Below, piece after piece: positions 6,748-16,966 of a stretch of 22,281 nt of DNA. Under the pieces are notes generated by a model. It saw only the letters and a program-made list of their open reading frames with translations. It made no database searches and had not been told where the DNA came from. The stretch comes from an uncultured Eubacteriales bacterium (GTDB lineage: Bacteria > Bacillota > Clostridia > Oscillospirales > Oscillospiraceae). The position numbers and the translations under genes are program-made. Where the stretch lies: the NCBI GenBank assembly GCA_934567745.1, contig CAKTJM010000012.1:1-22281 (forward strand), given 5' to 3'. Numbering within the stretch: the first letter of the stretch is position 1; the number at the start of each line of letters is the position of its first letter.

Positions 6748-8690
6748 TGGCCAAAGTCCTTGTCGAACTCATCGACCAGCGCCCCGTCGAGGTAGACGCA
6801 GACGTGCTGGACGCCGCTGCCGGAGACGGTCGGCGCGAAGTTCTCGACCGACGTGCTCACGGTGTTGTCGTACTTCACCGCGCCGTCCACGGTGATCTTG
6901 ACCTCGACCGACTCGCGGTCGGTGGGCAGGGTCACGTCGATGGTCTTGTTGTGGAGCGTCGGGGCCTCGGGGCCCTTGCTGACGTTCAGGACGATGCTGG
7001 TGCCCTCATCGACCTCGGTGCCGCTGGCGATGCTCTGATAGGTCACCTTGCCGACGGCCTCGCTGCTGTAGACCTCCGTGACGCTCGCCACGTTCAGGCC
7101 GATGTCCGAGATCATCTTCCGCGCGTTGTCCAGGCTCTGGCCGACCAGGGTGGGCACGATGACCGACTTCACCTTCTTGCCGGTGCTCACGACCAGGTGG
7201 ACCGTGTCGCCCGGCGCCAGCTCCACGCCCTCGAGCGGGGTGTAGGAGATGACGCAGCCCTTCTCGACCTCGTCGTCGGCCTCGTACTCCGGCATATCGA
7301 CCTTCAGGCCCTTGCTCTGGAGGATCTGGACGGCGTCCTCATACCGCAGGCCGCTCACGTCGATCATCTCCACCGGCTCCTTGCCGGAGCTGACGACCAC
7401 GTGGATCGTGCTCCCCTCCTTGGCCTTCTCGCCATACTGGGGATCCTGCGAGACGATCCGCCCCTCCGGGTACTCGTCGCTCGGGACCGTGGACGACTCC
7501 ACGATCTTGAACGTGATGGTCTCGTCGGCGTCGGCCTCCTCCACGGTCATGCCGCGCAGGTCGGGCACGTCGATCTCGGGGGCCTTGGAGAACATGTCGC
7601 TGAAGAAGGTCAGCCACAGGAACAGACCGGCCCCCGCCAGGAAGACGATGAGCACGATGGGGATCACCAGCGTGCGCCGGCGGGGCGGCTCGTCATAGTC
7701 GTCGTCCGGCTCGTCGTACCGCGGCGGCGCGGGCCGGGGCCGGGCCTGGGGCCGCGGGCGGCGCGGGATCGTGCCGGTGGTCTCGAGCACCTGGGTCGGC
7801 TCGTCGGGGACGGGCTGGGCGCCGTGGAAGGACGCGAGGTCGTAGTGGAAGACCACCTGCGGGTCCTTGCGGAACTCCTCCAGGTCGCGCAGCATCGCCT
7901 CGGCGCTGACGTAGCGCCGGTCGAGCCGGGCGGCCATGGCCTTCATGGTGATCTCCTCCAGGCCCTCTGGGATGTCGGGGTCCAGCTCGCGCGGCGCGAG
8001 GGGCGTGGCGCTGATGTGCTGGATCGCCACGGAGACGGGCGAGTCGCCGTCGAACGGGAGACGGCCGGTCAGCATCTCGTACAGCACCACACCGGCGGAG
8101 TAGATGTCCGCGCGGGCATCGATGTGGCTGCCGCGCGCCTGCTCCGGGGAGATGTAGTGGACGGAGCCGAGCGTCTCCTGGGTGAGGGTGTTCTGGGCGG
8201 CGGACATGATGCGGGCGATGCCGAAATCGGCGACCTTCACGCTGCCGTCGCGCAGGACCATGATGTTCTGGGGCTTGATGTCGCGGTGGATGATGCCGCG
8301 GCTGTGCGCGTGGCTGAGCGCGCGCATGATCTGGGTGATGAAGTAGAGCGACTCGCGCCAGTTGAGGCTGCCGTTCTTCTTCTGCATGTATTGCTTGAGC
8401 GTGATGCCGTCGATCAGCTCCATGACGATGTAGTCGAGGTCGTCGCCGCGGCTGACGTCATAGACGGAGACGATGTTGGGATGGGAGAGCATCGCGACCG
8501 CCTGGGCCTCCTCGTGGAAGCGGCGGCGGAACTCCGCGTCGGCCGCCAGATCCCGCTTGAGCACCTTGATGGCCACGAAACGGTGCAGCCGATGGCAATA
8601 GGCCTTATAGACCACGGCCATCCCGCCGACTCCGATCACATCCAGGATCTCATACCGGTCATCGAGCATCTTACCGATGTATTGGTCCAT
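6744..8690 (-). CDS. prkC: PASTA-domain Ser/Thr protein kinase PrkC
   Basis: Membrane Ser/Thr kinase that senses muropeptides or lipid II through outer PASTA domains and phosphorylates growth, wall and spore-germination targets. In its 648 residues the kinase domain is complete at about 10-275: glycine loop IGVGGMAVVY, Lys42 in VAIK, HRDIKPQN with Asp137, DFG at 155-157, and SPEQ in the APE position. A proline/arginine-rich juxtamembrane stretch (300-339) and one membrane helix (341-362) follow. Three PASTA repeats cover about 370-437, 439-505 and 508-573. A further 75-residue beta-rich C-terminal domain ends the protein. AAGGAG lies 9 bases before the ATG, 16 bases after the prpC stop. Linkage to its phosphatase prpC and to rsgA is conserved in Firmicutes. 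Confidence 0.97.
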   Translation of the reverse strand: MDQYIGKMLDDRYEILDVIGVGGMAVVYKAYCHRLHRFVAIKVLKRDLAADAEFRRRFHEEAQAVAMLSHPNIVSVYDVSRGDDLDYIVMELIDGITLKQYMQKKNGSLNWRESLYFITQIMRALSHAHSRGIIHRDIKPQNIMVLRDGSVKVADFGIARIMSAAQNTLTQETLGSVHYISPEQARGSHIDARADIYSAGVVLYEMLTGRLPFDGDSPVSVAIQHISATPLAPRELDPDIPEGLEEITMKAMAARLDRRYVSAEAMLRDLEEFRKDPQVVFHYDLASFHGAQPVPDEPTQVLETTGTIPRRPRPQARPRPAPPRYDEPDDDYDEPPRRRTLVIPIVLIVFLAGAGLFLWLTFFSDMFSKAPEIDVPDLRGMTVEEADADETITFKIVESSTVPSDEYPEGRIVSQDPQYGEKAKEGSTIHVVVSSGKEPVEMIDVSGLRYEDAVQILQSKGLKVDMPEYEADDEVEKGCVISYTPLEGVELAPGDTVHLVVSTGKKVKSVIVPTLVGQSLDNARKMISDIGLNVASVTEVYSSEAVGKVTYQSIASGTEVDEGTSIVLNVSKGPEAPTLHNKTIDVTLPTDRESVEVKITVDGAVKYDNTVSTSVENFAPTVSGSGVQHVCVYLDGALVDEFDKDFGQ

Positions 8691-8706
8691 GGTGACACAC
8701 TCCTTC

Positions 8707-9437
8707 TTAGAGTTGGAAAAGCACGATGGTCACGTTGTCCGACGCACCGTGGGCCAAGGTCCGGGCCATGAGCCGCTCGCAGATCTCTCTGGGCGTGCCC
8801 CCGGCCTGGACCTCCTGCCGGATCTCGTCGTCGGTGACCTCGTTGACCAGCCCGTCGGAGCACAGGAGGACGGCCTCGCCCTCGTGGACCTCGCGTTGGA
8901 ACAGGTCGGCTTTCACGGTCCTTGTGGTGCCAAGGGCCCGGGTGATGAGGTTCTTCTGCGGGTGGACGCGCGCCTGTTCGGGCGTGAGGTCCCCCTTGGC
9001 CACCAGATCCTCCACCACAGAGTGGTCCCGGGTGATCCGCTGGATGCTGTCTTTGGTGATGTGATAGGCGCGGCTGTCGCCGACGTTGACGGTGGACAGG
9101 ACGCCCTCGTGCACGACGACGCCCACCATCGTGGTGCCCATGCCGACGCAGTCGAGGTCCTGCCCCGCGCGGTGGAAGACGACGCGGTTGGCGTCCTCGG
9201 CGGCCTGGAGCAGCAGCTCGCCCACGTCGGGCGGGCGGTCGCCCTCCGGCTCGGCCAGGCGGGCCATGTGCAGGGAGAAGGTCTCCACGGCCATGGTGCT
9301 CGCGACGTCACCGGCCTTGGCCCCGCCCATGCCGTCGCAGACCACGCCCCAGGCGTAGTCCGGCAGGAGGTCGTAGGCGCAGGAGTCCTGGTTCTCGCGT
9401 CGGACGATGCCCCGGTCGGTCAGGCCCCATGCAGAGA

Positions 9438-9441
<4 letters not shown>
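8707..9441 (-). CDS. prpC: PP2C-family protein phosphatase PrpC
   Basis: Metal-dependent Ser/Thr phosphatase that reverses PrkC phosphorylation in the cytosol. At 244 residues it has the usual length of the bacterial enzyme. Metal-binding and catalytic motifs are present: RRENQDS with Asp19, CDGMGG with Asp36 and Gly37, VNVGDSRAY at 118-126, LLCSDGL with Asp196, and GASDNVT with Asp235 and Asn236. The ATG overlaps the rlmN stop (ATGA), and AAAGGAG lies about 9 bases upstream inside rlmN. It is followed by prkC after 16 bases, so kinase and phosphatase are made together. Confidence 0.97.
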
Positions 9442-10480
<1,039 letters not shown>

Positions 10481-10484
<4 letters not shown>

Positions 10485-11818
10485 GGCGTGCCCTCCTTCC
10501 GGCGCAGGCGGGCGAGGTAGAACCCGTCCGTCCCGGTGCGCTGCGGCCAGAGGGTGATCTCTCCCTCCGGCACGGCCCCGACGGGGCCGGGGAGCGTGAA
10601 GCCCTCCCGCACGAACTCCGGATGGGCCGCGAGGAAGCCCGCGACGACGTCCTCGTCCTCCGCCCGCAGCAGGGTGCAGGTGGAGTACAGCAGCACGCCG
10701 CCCGGCCGGACGTAGCGGCAGAGGTTCTCCAGCAGGGCCGTCTGGACCCGTGGCAGACCGGCGAGGGCCTCGGGGTCCTTATAGCGGATCTCCGGCTTCT
10801 TCTGGATGACGCCGAGGCCCGAGCAGGGCACGTCGGCGAGGACGGCGTCGAAGGCCCCGTCCCACGCCGGCTCATGCTCCCGGCCGTCGTGGACGTGGGC
10901 GGTGATGCTCCCGAGCCCCAGGCGGCGTGCCCCGGCCTCGATGAGCGCGATCTTGTGGCTGTGGATGTCGCAGGCGGTGATGCTGCCCTCGTCGCCGAGG
11001 ACCATCGCCGCCGCGAAGGACTTCCCGCCCGGCGCGGCGCAGGCGTCGAGCACCCGGTCGCCCGGGCGCAGGCCCGCCGCGAGGACCGCCAGCCGTGCGG
11101 CGGGGTCCTGGGCGTAGATCATCCCCTCCCGATAGGCCGCACGCTCGGCGAGGTCGCCGGTGCCGGTCAGGATCAGGCAGTCGGGCAGCCAGGGGTGCGG
11201 CCGCACCGTGACGCCCTCCTCCTCCAGGCTCCGCGTGGCCGCCTCGGTCGTGTGGCGGCAGGTGACGACCTGGACGGTGACGTCCGGCTCGCCGTTGTCC
11301 CAGGCGAGCAGGGCCTCGGTCTCCTCCGGTCCGAGCCGGTCGAGGAAGGCCTCGACCAGCCAGCGCGGGTGGCTGTACAGGAGGGAGAGGTAGGAGATGG
11401 GATCCGCGCGGTCGATGGTGGGCAGGTCGTCCAGGTGCCGCGCCGCGGCACGCAGGACGCCGTTGACCAGACCGGCGGCCCGCTGGTTCTTGCAATGCTC
11501 CTTGGTCAGCTCCACCGCCTCGCTGACGGCGGCGCTGACGGGGATCTTGGTCAAAAAGAGCATCTGGTACAGGCCGATCCGCAGACCGGTGCGCACCTTG
11601 CTCTCCATCTTGCTGAGCTTCATGGTCGAGAACTGCTGGAGGTAGAAGTCGAGCAGCATCCGGTTCTGCACCACGCCGAGGCAGAGCCGGGTGGCCAGGG
11701 CGGCGTCCCGCCGGTCGAGCCCCTGCTCGCGGATCGTCTTCCTCAGTCGTCCGTCGGACCATGCCTTCTCGCGCTCCATGGCCACGAGGGTCAGGAGCGC
11801 CGCTTCACGGGCGGACAT
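10481..11818 (-). CDS. rsmB: 16S rRNA (cytosine-967-C5)-methyltransferase RsmB
   Basis: Methylates C967 of 16S rRNA with SAM. The 445-residue protein has an N-terminal NusB-like helical domain (about 1-140) and a C-terminal Rossmann methyltransferase. SAM motif I reads LDACAAPGGKS at about 258-267, motif IV is DVPCSGLG with Cys332, and motif VI is YSTCT with nucleophile Cys381; both conserved cysteines of the m5C family are present. GAGGAGGT lies about 7 bases before the ATG, 21 bases after the fmt stop. The fmt-rsmB pairing is widespread in bacteria. Confidence 0.96.
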
Positions 11819-11839
11819 GGCGAGACCTCCTCTCTCCTG

Positions 11840-12760
11840 TCATCCCACGGGGACGGGGTGTCCGCGCAGGTAATCGACGGCGCGCAGGCGCTTGCCGCCG
11901 TCGGCTTGCAGCTCCTCGATCTGGAGCACGGTCCCCTCGCCGCAGGCGAGCTTCAGGCCGTGCTTGTCGGCCTGGAGCACGGTGCCGGGGGCCTTGCCCG
12001 TGGTCTCCGGGCAGACGATCGTGCGCAGGATCTTACAGCGCACGCCGTTGAGCTCCGTCACCGCGGCGGGCCAGGGGATCAGGCCCCGGACCTGGTCGTG
12101 CAGCGCACGGGCGGGCCGGGCGAAGTCCATCGGCGAGAGCGCGCGGCTGAGCATCGGCGCCAGGGTGACGTCCTCCTCGCGCTGGGGGGTCCGGGTGGCG
12201 GTGCCGTCGGCGATGGCCGCGACGGTCCGCACCAGCAGATCCGCGCCGAGCTGGGCGAGGCGGTCGTGGAGCTGCTCCACGGTCTCGTCGGGATCGATGG
12301 GCGTCTCGACCTGGCTGATGATGTCCCCCGCGTCGAGGGCGAGGGCCATGTGCATGATCGTCACGCCGGTCGTCCGGTCGCCGTTGAGGATGGCCCAGTG
12401 GATGGGCGCGGCCCCGCGGTAGCGCGGCAGGAGCGACGAGTGGACGTTGATGCAGCCGTATCGCGGCCAGTCGAGGATCTCCTGCGGCAGGATCCGCCCA
12501 TAGGCGGCCACCACGATCAGGTCGGGGGCCAGCGCCTGGATCTGGGCGAGGGCGGTGCCGTCGCGGAGCTTCGTCGGCTGGAAGACGGGGACGTCGTGCG
12601 CCAGGGCGCGCTCCTTGACGGGGGGCGCCTGGAGCTTCATCCCGCGGTCCTTGGGCTTATCGGGCTGGGTGAAGGCCCCGACGACGGTGTGGCCCGCCGC
12701 CAGGAGCGCCTCCAGGGAGGGCACCGCGAAATCGGGGGTGCCCATGAAGAGGATCCTCAT
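11840..12760 (-). CDS. fmt: Methionyl-tRNA formyltransferase
   Basis: Formylates Met-tRNA(fMet) with 10-formyltetrahydrofolate to make the bacterial initiator. At 306 residues it is of normal length. It begins MRILFMGTPDFAVPSL, contains the family signature HSSLLPRYRGAAP with Asn105 and His107, and has the catalytic aspartate in LDAGDI (Asp143). A C-terminal OB-like tRNA-binding domain follows from about residue 205. The ATG overlaps the def stop (ATGA), with AGGAGAAGGG inside def as its binding site. Deformylase and formyltransferase are thus translated together, the common arrangement. Confidence 0.97.
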   Translation of the reverse strand: MRILFMGTPDFAVPSLEALLAAGHTVVGAFTQPDKPKDRGMKLQAPPVKERALAHDVPVFQPTKLRDGTALAQIQALAPDLIVVAAYGRILPQEILDWPRYGCINVHSSLLPRYRGAAPIHWAILNGDRTTGVTIMHMALALDAGDIISQVETPIDPDETVEQLHDRLAQLGADLLVRTVAAIADGTATRTPQREEDVTLAPMLSRALSPMDFARPARALHDQVRGLIPWPAAVTELNGVRCKILRTIVCPETTGKAPGTVLQADKHGLKLACGEGTVLQIEELQADGGKRLRAVDYLRGHPVPVG

Positions 12761-13251
12761 TCGCCCTTCTCCTGTGCGTCCAGGATCTTATCGACCTCGT
12801 CCTCGGTGTAGAGGCGGTCGCACTTCTCATAGTACATGTGGCCGTCGAGATGCTCGATCTCGTGGCAGAAGCAGCGGGCGGTGATGCCCTCGCGGACATA
12901 CTCCACGTCCTTGCCGTGGCGGTCCTTGGCCTGGACCTTGACCTTCATGGGGCGCTTGACGATGCCGTACATCCCGGTCAGGCTCAGGCAGCCCTCGAAG
13001 CCCTCCTGCTCGCCCTCCTGCTCGACGATGACGGGATCGACCAGCTCCAGATAGCGCTCGTCGTCGTCCATGACGACGCAGACGCGGCGGAGGATGCCGA
13101 TCTGGGGCGCGGCAAGGCCGAGGCCGCCGGAGCTGACGAGGGTATCGGTCAGGTCCTTGAGGAGACCGGCGAGCTTGGCGTCGAAGCTGGTGACGGGATG
13201 GCAGACCTTATGCAGGGCGGCGTCGTCCTTCTGTAGGATCGTCTTGATCAT
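12757..13251 (-). CDS. def: Peptide deformylase
   Basis: Removes the formyl group from nascent N-termini using a bound metal. The 164-residue protein has all three deformylase motifs: GGLGLAAPQ at 42-50, EGCLS at 86-90 with metal ligand Cys88, and CHEIEHLDG with His130, Glu131 and His134. The C-terminal extension after the HExxH helix is short. An AGGAAGGA site lies about 10 bases before the ATG, 40 bases after the priA stop. Confidence 0.97.
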   Translation of the reverse strand: MIKTILQKDDAALHKVCHPVTSFDAKLAGLLKDLTDTLVSSGGLGLAAPQIGILRRVCVVMDDDERYLELVDPVIVEQEGEQEGFEGCLSLTGMYGIVKRPMKVKVQAKDRHGKDVEYVREGITARCFCHEIEHLDGHMYYEKCDRLYTEDEVDKILDAQEKGE

Positions 13252-13291
13252 GGCAAATGTTCCTTCCTATTCGTAAGTTTTTCTCGATATC

Positions 13292-15766
13292 TCAGTCCAT
13301 CGGGTCCACATCCAGCCAGAGGGACAGCCTCCGGTTGGCCGGGTCGAGCTGGGCAGTGCGTAAAAGCTGGGCGAGCAGCGCGCGCACCTCCTTCGAGGCG
13401 CGGCACTTGACCAGGATGCGGTAGCGGTAGCGGTCGTTGACCCGCACGACGGGGGCCGGGGCCGGTCCGAGGACCTCCCCCTCCCGTCCGGCCTGACGCT
13501 GGGCCGCGAGCCACGGCTCCAGGCTCTGGCAGAGCACCGTGCAGGCGCGCACGACCGCGCTCTCCTCCGGTCCGGAGACGGTCAGGCGGTACAGGTCCGT
13601 GAACGGCGGGAAGCGCAGGAGCTGACGCACCTGCTTCTCGCTCTCGTAAAAGGCATCGTAGTCCTGTCGGGCCGCGAGCGTGATGACGTCGTTGTCGGGC
13701 GACCAGGTCTGGACCACGGCCCGGCCGGGCTTCTCGCCCCGGCCCGCGCGGCCGACCACCTGGGTGATCAGGGAGAAGGTCCGCTCGGCGGCGCGATAGC
13801 TGTCGGCATAGAGCGACAGGTCCGCGTCGATGACCCCAACGAGGGTGACGTCCTCGAAATCCAGCCCCTTGGCGACCATCTGGGTCCCCAGGAGGATGGG
13901 CACATGCTTTTGACGGAAGCGGTCGAACAGCGCCTCGTGCGCACCGGTGGCCGAGACGGTGTCGGCGTCCATGCGCATGACCTCGATGTCCGGCCAGAGG
14001 GCCTTGACCTCCTCCTCCAGCCGCTGGGTCCCGATGCCGACGAACTGGAACCGTCCGCCGCAGGCCGGACAGGTCTCCGGCAGCGGCTCGGACCAGCCGC
14101 AGTAGTGGCACATGAGCCGCCCGTTCGCGCTGTGATAGGTCAGGTGCACCGAGCAGCGCGGGCAGTGCGGCACGTCGCCGCAGCTGCTGCACACGGCCAT
14201 GCGGCTGTTCCCGCGGCGGTTGAGGAAGAGGATGCTCTGCTCTCCGCGGCGCAGGTTCTCCGCCAGCTCGTCGCGCAGGCGCTGGGAGAGGCCGGAGCCG
14301 TTCCCGGCGCGCAGCTCCTCCCGCATGTCCGCGATCATGACGGCGGGCAGGGCGTGGGCGTTGAACCGCTGGGTCAGCGTGAAGAGATGGTACTGCCCGA
14401 TCTCCGCGGCGTAGCGGCTCTCCACGCACGGCGTGGCGGAGCCGAGGACGAGCAGGGCGCGGCTCTGGGTGCAGCGGAACTTCGCCACGTCCCGCGCATG
14501 GTAGCGGACCATGCTCTCGGACTGGTAGCTCCCCTCCTGCTCCTCGTCGAGGACGATCAGCCCGAGGTCCGGCACCGGGGCGAACACCGCCGACCGGGTC
14601 CCGACGACCACGCGGGCACGGCCCGCGCGGATGCGCTTCCACTCGTCGCACCGCTCCCCGGCGGGGAGATAGCTGTGCAGCACGGCCACCTGCCCCCCGA
14701 AGTGGGACAGGAAGAGCTGCAACAGGCTGGGGGTCAGCGAGATCTCCGGGACGAGGACGATGGCCCCGCGTCCCTGGTCGAGCGTGCGCTGGATCAGGTG
14801 CAGATAGACCTGGGTCTTGCCGCTGCTGGTCACCCCGTAGAGGAGGGCGGCCTGCGGCGTGTCCCGGTCGAGCAGCTCCGCCAGGCCCCGGAAGGCCCCC
14901 TCCTGCGCCGCGTTCAGCGGCAGGAGGGGCTTCGTCTCGCCCCGCGGGATCGCCGGGAGGGCGCGGCGGTAGACCTCCCGCTCCTCGAAGGCGAGGATCC
15001 CGCTGTGCGCGAGGCTCTTGAGCGTCGTGCGCGAGGCGCCGGTGAAATACGTCAGTTCCTTCACGCTCACGCTGCGCATGGCGCACATCAGCTCGGTGAC
15101 GGCGTAGCGCATGGGCGCGGTCTTCCGCTTCGGTGTGACAAGGGCCATGGCCCGTTCCGGGTCCATGGTGAGGATGGCCCGCTGCTCGCGCTTGTCGCCG
15201 ACCTTGCGCCGGGCGACCGTCCTGCGGACGATCACCCCGGCCCGCACCATCGTGCGCACGGGCGCGCGCGGATCCTTCAGGTGGATCAGCAGCGAGCGGA
15301 TCTGCTTCATCTCCGCTCGGCCGCCGCAGACGTACAGCAGCTCCAGCACCAGCTGGGCCGCAGGCGCGTGGGCGAGACGGCGCTCCGCCTCGTCCCGCTC
15401 CATCCCGGGGACCAGCTCATAGGTCTCGATCAGCGTGAACCACAGCCCCGTGGGGATCATGGTCAGCGCGGCGTCGAAGACGGTGCAGAAGCACCGCTCC
15501 CGCATCCACAGCACCAGCCGCATGGCCCACGGGTCGAGGATCGGCGACGGGTCGAGCAGCTCCGTGATGGGCTTGCACGCGACGTCCGGCTCCTCCTCCC
15601 CCAGGGCGAGGATCAGGCCCTCGCTCGACCGGTCCCCCTGCCCGAAGGGCACGAGCACCCGCATCCCCGGTCCGGCCCGCTGGACCTGTTCCGGCGTGAC
15701 GAGGTAGGAGTACGGCCGGTCGATGGCATAGGTGGCTGCGGCGACCGCGACTTTGGCGATCAGCAC
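13292..15766 (-). CDS. priA: Replication restart helicase PriA
   Basis: 3'-to-5' helicase that recognises stalled forks and reloads the replisome. The 824-residue protein begins with the 3' DNA-binding region (DRPYSYLV near residue 16). It has Walker A GVTSSGKT at 311-318, a Walker B box DEEQ at 407-410, motif III LGSATP at 441-446, eight zinc-binding cysteines in four CxxC pairs (526/529, 535/538, 553/556, 566/569), the GTQMVAKGLDF motif near 627-637, and QVVGRAGRG at 669-677. The start is a GTG only 4 bases past the rpoZ stop, chosen because the N-terminus then matches the family; its binding site (GGGGAG) is rather distant, so coupling to rpoZ is likely. DEEQ replaces the usual DEEH. Confidence 0.95.
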   Translation of the reverse strand: MLIAKVAVAAATYAIDRPYSYLVTPEQVQRAGPGMRVLVPFGQGDRSSEGLILALGEEEPDVACKPITELLDPSPILDPWAMRLVLWMRERCFCTVFDAALTMIPTGLWFTLIETYELVPGMERDEAERRLAHAPAAQLVLELLYVCGGRAEMKQIRSLLIHLKDPRAPVRTMVRAGVIVRRTVARRKVGDKREQRAILTMDPERAMALVTPKRKTAPMRYAVTELMCAMRSVSVKELTYFTGASRTTLKSLAHSGILAFEEREVYRRALPAIPRGETKPLLPLNAAQEGAFRGLAELLDRDTPQAALLYGVTSSGKTQVYLHLIQRTLDQGRGAIVLVPEISLTPSLLQLFLSHFGGQVAVLHSYLPAGERCDEWKRIRAGRARVVVGTRSAVFAPVPDLGLIVLDEEQEGSYQSESMVRYHARDVAKFRCTQSRALLVLGSATPCVESRYAAEIGQYHLFTLTQRFNAHALPAVMIADMREELRAGNGSGLSQRLRDELAENLRRGEQSILFLNRRGNSRMAVCSSCGDVPHCPRCSVHLTYHSANGRLMCHYCGWSEPLPETCPACGGRFQFVGIGTQRLEEEVKALWPDIEVMRMDADTVSATGAHEALFDRFRQKHVPILLGTQMVAKGLDFEDVTLVGVIDADLSLYADSYRAAERTFSLITQVVGRAGRGEKPGRAVVQTWSPDNDVITLAARQDYDAFYESEKQVRQLLRFPPFTDLYRLTVSGPEESAVVRACTVLCQSLEPWLAAQRQAGREGEVLGPAPAPVVRVNDRYRYRILVKCRASKEVRALLAQLLRTAQLDPANRRLSLWLDVDPMD

Positions 15767-15770
15767 TGGA

Positions 15771-16079
15771 TCAGTCCAGCTCCCCGGACGGCTCGGCCTC
15801 CTCGTCTGCGGCAGGCTCGTCCTCCTCGGGGGCCGCCTCGGTCTCGCCCTGCGCCTCGTGGGCGGCGGCCTCGGAGACCTCCAGCTCGCGGTGCAGATCC
15901 GGCAGGTGGCCCTCAGCGATCTCGCGGATGGCGATGCTGACGGGCTTGTCCTCCAGCATGATCCCCGCGTTCTCGGCCTCAGAGGCGATCTGTCTCGCCC
16001 GGGCGGCCACCACGTTCACGAGCTGGTAGCGGCTCGGCACCTGCTTGAGCAGGTCGTTCATGGCAGGATACAGCATCAT
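15771..16079 (-). CDS. rpoZ: RNA polymerase omega subunit
   Basis: Small subunit that chaperones assembly and stability of RNA polymerase around beta prime. The 102-residue product has the omega core at about residues 7-60, including PSRYQLVNVVAARARQI and the later KPVSIAIREI strand-helix. The last 36 residues or so are an acidic tail rich in Glu, Ala and Asp that the minimal omega lacks; such tails vary in Firmicutes. Two ATG codons stand in tandem; the first (16079) is chosen because AAGGAG is 11 bases from it. It lies 6 bases after the gmk stop, the usual gmk-rpoZ order. Confidence 0.93.
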   Translation of the reverse strand: MMLYPAMNDLLKQVPSRYQLVNVVAARARQIASEAENAGIMLEDKPVSIAIREIAEGHLPDLHRELEVSEAAAHEAQGETEAAPEEDEPAADEEAEPSGELD

Positions 16080-16085
16080 AACGGT

Positions 16086-16691
16086 TCACTCTCCTTGGAT
16101 CTCTTCGATGATATGGGCACGCCGTCCGGCGCGGCAGCTCTCGGCGGTCAGGATCGCGTCGATCTCGGCCGCTGCGTGCTGGACGCTGTCGTTGACGACG
16201 ATGTAGTCGTAGGTGATGGCCTCCTTGATCTCCTCCCGCGCGATGGCCAGTCGGCGGCGGATCTTCTCCTCCGGGTCCGTCCCGCGGCCGTGCAGGCGGC
16301 GGGAGAGCTCCTCGAAGGAGGGCGGGGCGATGAAGAGGGACACGGCCTCCGGCATCCGCGCGCGGACCTTGGCCGCGCCCTGGACCTCGATCTCCAGCAG
16401 GACGTCCCGCCCCTGCTCGAGCTGCTCCGAGATGACCGTCATCGAGGTACCGTAGAAGGCCCCCGCGTACTCCACCCACTCCAGGAACTCCCCGCGCTCG
16501 ATGCGGTCGAGGAACTCCGCCTGGGAGATGTAGTGGTAGCTGACGCCCTCCGTCTCTCCCGGCCGGCATTCGCGGGTCGTGAAGGAGACGGAGAAGAAGA
16601 TGTCCGACCGGTGGGCGAAGACCTCCTTGAGGACGGTCCCCTTCCCGACGCCGGACGAGCCGGACACGACGATGAGCTTTCCTTTTTTCAT
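16086..16691 (-). CDS. gmk: Guanylate kinase
   Basis: Phosphorylates GMP to GDP with ATP. The 201-residue protein begins [11 protein letters not shown] and carries the P-loop GSSGVGKG at 11-18, the GMP-binding [17 protein letters not shown] at about 38-54, [13 protein letters not shown] at 71-83, and EIEVQGA at 100-106. The frame stays open well upstream, but ATG 16691 has GGGGAGG before it and gives the normal start. It overlaps the remA stop (ATGA), so it is probably coupled to remA. Confidence 0.97.
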   Translation of the reverse strand: MKKGKLIVVSGSSGVGKGTVLKEVFAHRSDIFFSVSFTTRECRPGETEGVSYHYISQAEFLDRIERGEFLEWVEYAGAFYGTSMTVISEQLEQGRDVLLEIEVQGAAKVRARMPEAVSLFIAPPSFEELSRRLHGRGTDPEEKIRRRLAIAREEIKEAITYDYIVVNDSVQHAAAEIDAILTAESCRAGRRAHIIEEIQGE

Positions 16692-16951
16692 GCCTCTTCC
16701 TCCCCTGCGCTCTCTTCGCGTCCATTCAGCCTGGCGGCGACCGTCTCGGGCTGGAGCGCGGAGAGGACGATGTGATCGCTGTCTGTGATGAGGACCGCCC
16801 GCGTGCGGCGGCCGTAGGTCGCGTCGATGAGGACGTCGCGGTCCCGCGCCTCCTGCACCATACGCTTGACGGGGGCGGAGTCCGGGCTGACGATGGCGAT
16901 GAGCCGGTCGGCCGAGACCATGTTGCCGAACCCGATGTTGATGAGCTTCAC
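16688..16951 (-). CDS. remA: RemA/YlzA-family DNA-binding regulator (DUF370)
   Basis: RemA is a small ring-forming DNA-binding protein; in B. subtilis it activates biofilm matrix and osmoprotection genes. The 87-residue product is typical: [20 protein letters not shown] at the start, then [11 protein letters not shown] and the signature [18 protein letters not shown]. The short C-terminal acidic tail is less conserved. The start is GTG (16951) with AAAAGGGGGG about 7 bases upstream. It lies between yicC/yloC and gmk exactly as in Bacillus, which supports the name; its targets in this organism are unknown. Confidence 0.94.
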   Translation of the reverse strand: MKLINIGFGNMVSADRLIAIVSPDSAPVKRMVQEARDRDVLIDATYGRRTRAVLITDSDHIVLSALQPETVAARLNGREESAGEEEA

Positions 16952-16966
16952 GCCCGTCCCCCCTTT

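Noticed and set aside
6747..8771. Plus-strand open frame of 674 codons opposite prkC
   Set aside because: Antisense to an intact kinase with every motif in place; its composition (Asp, His, Leu, Val, Arg repeats) is that of a codon shadow.
10622..12811. Plus-strand open frame of 729 codons opposite rsmB and fmt
   Set aside because: Covers two recognised genes and their junction, has no recognisable domain.
13904..15940. Plus-strand open frame of 678 codons opposite priA
   Set aside because: Shadow of priA; runs across the rpoZ-priA junction and matches no family.
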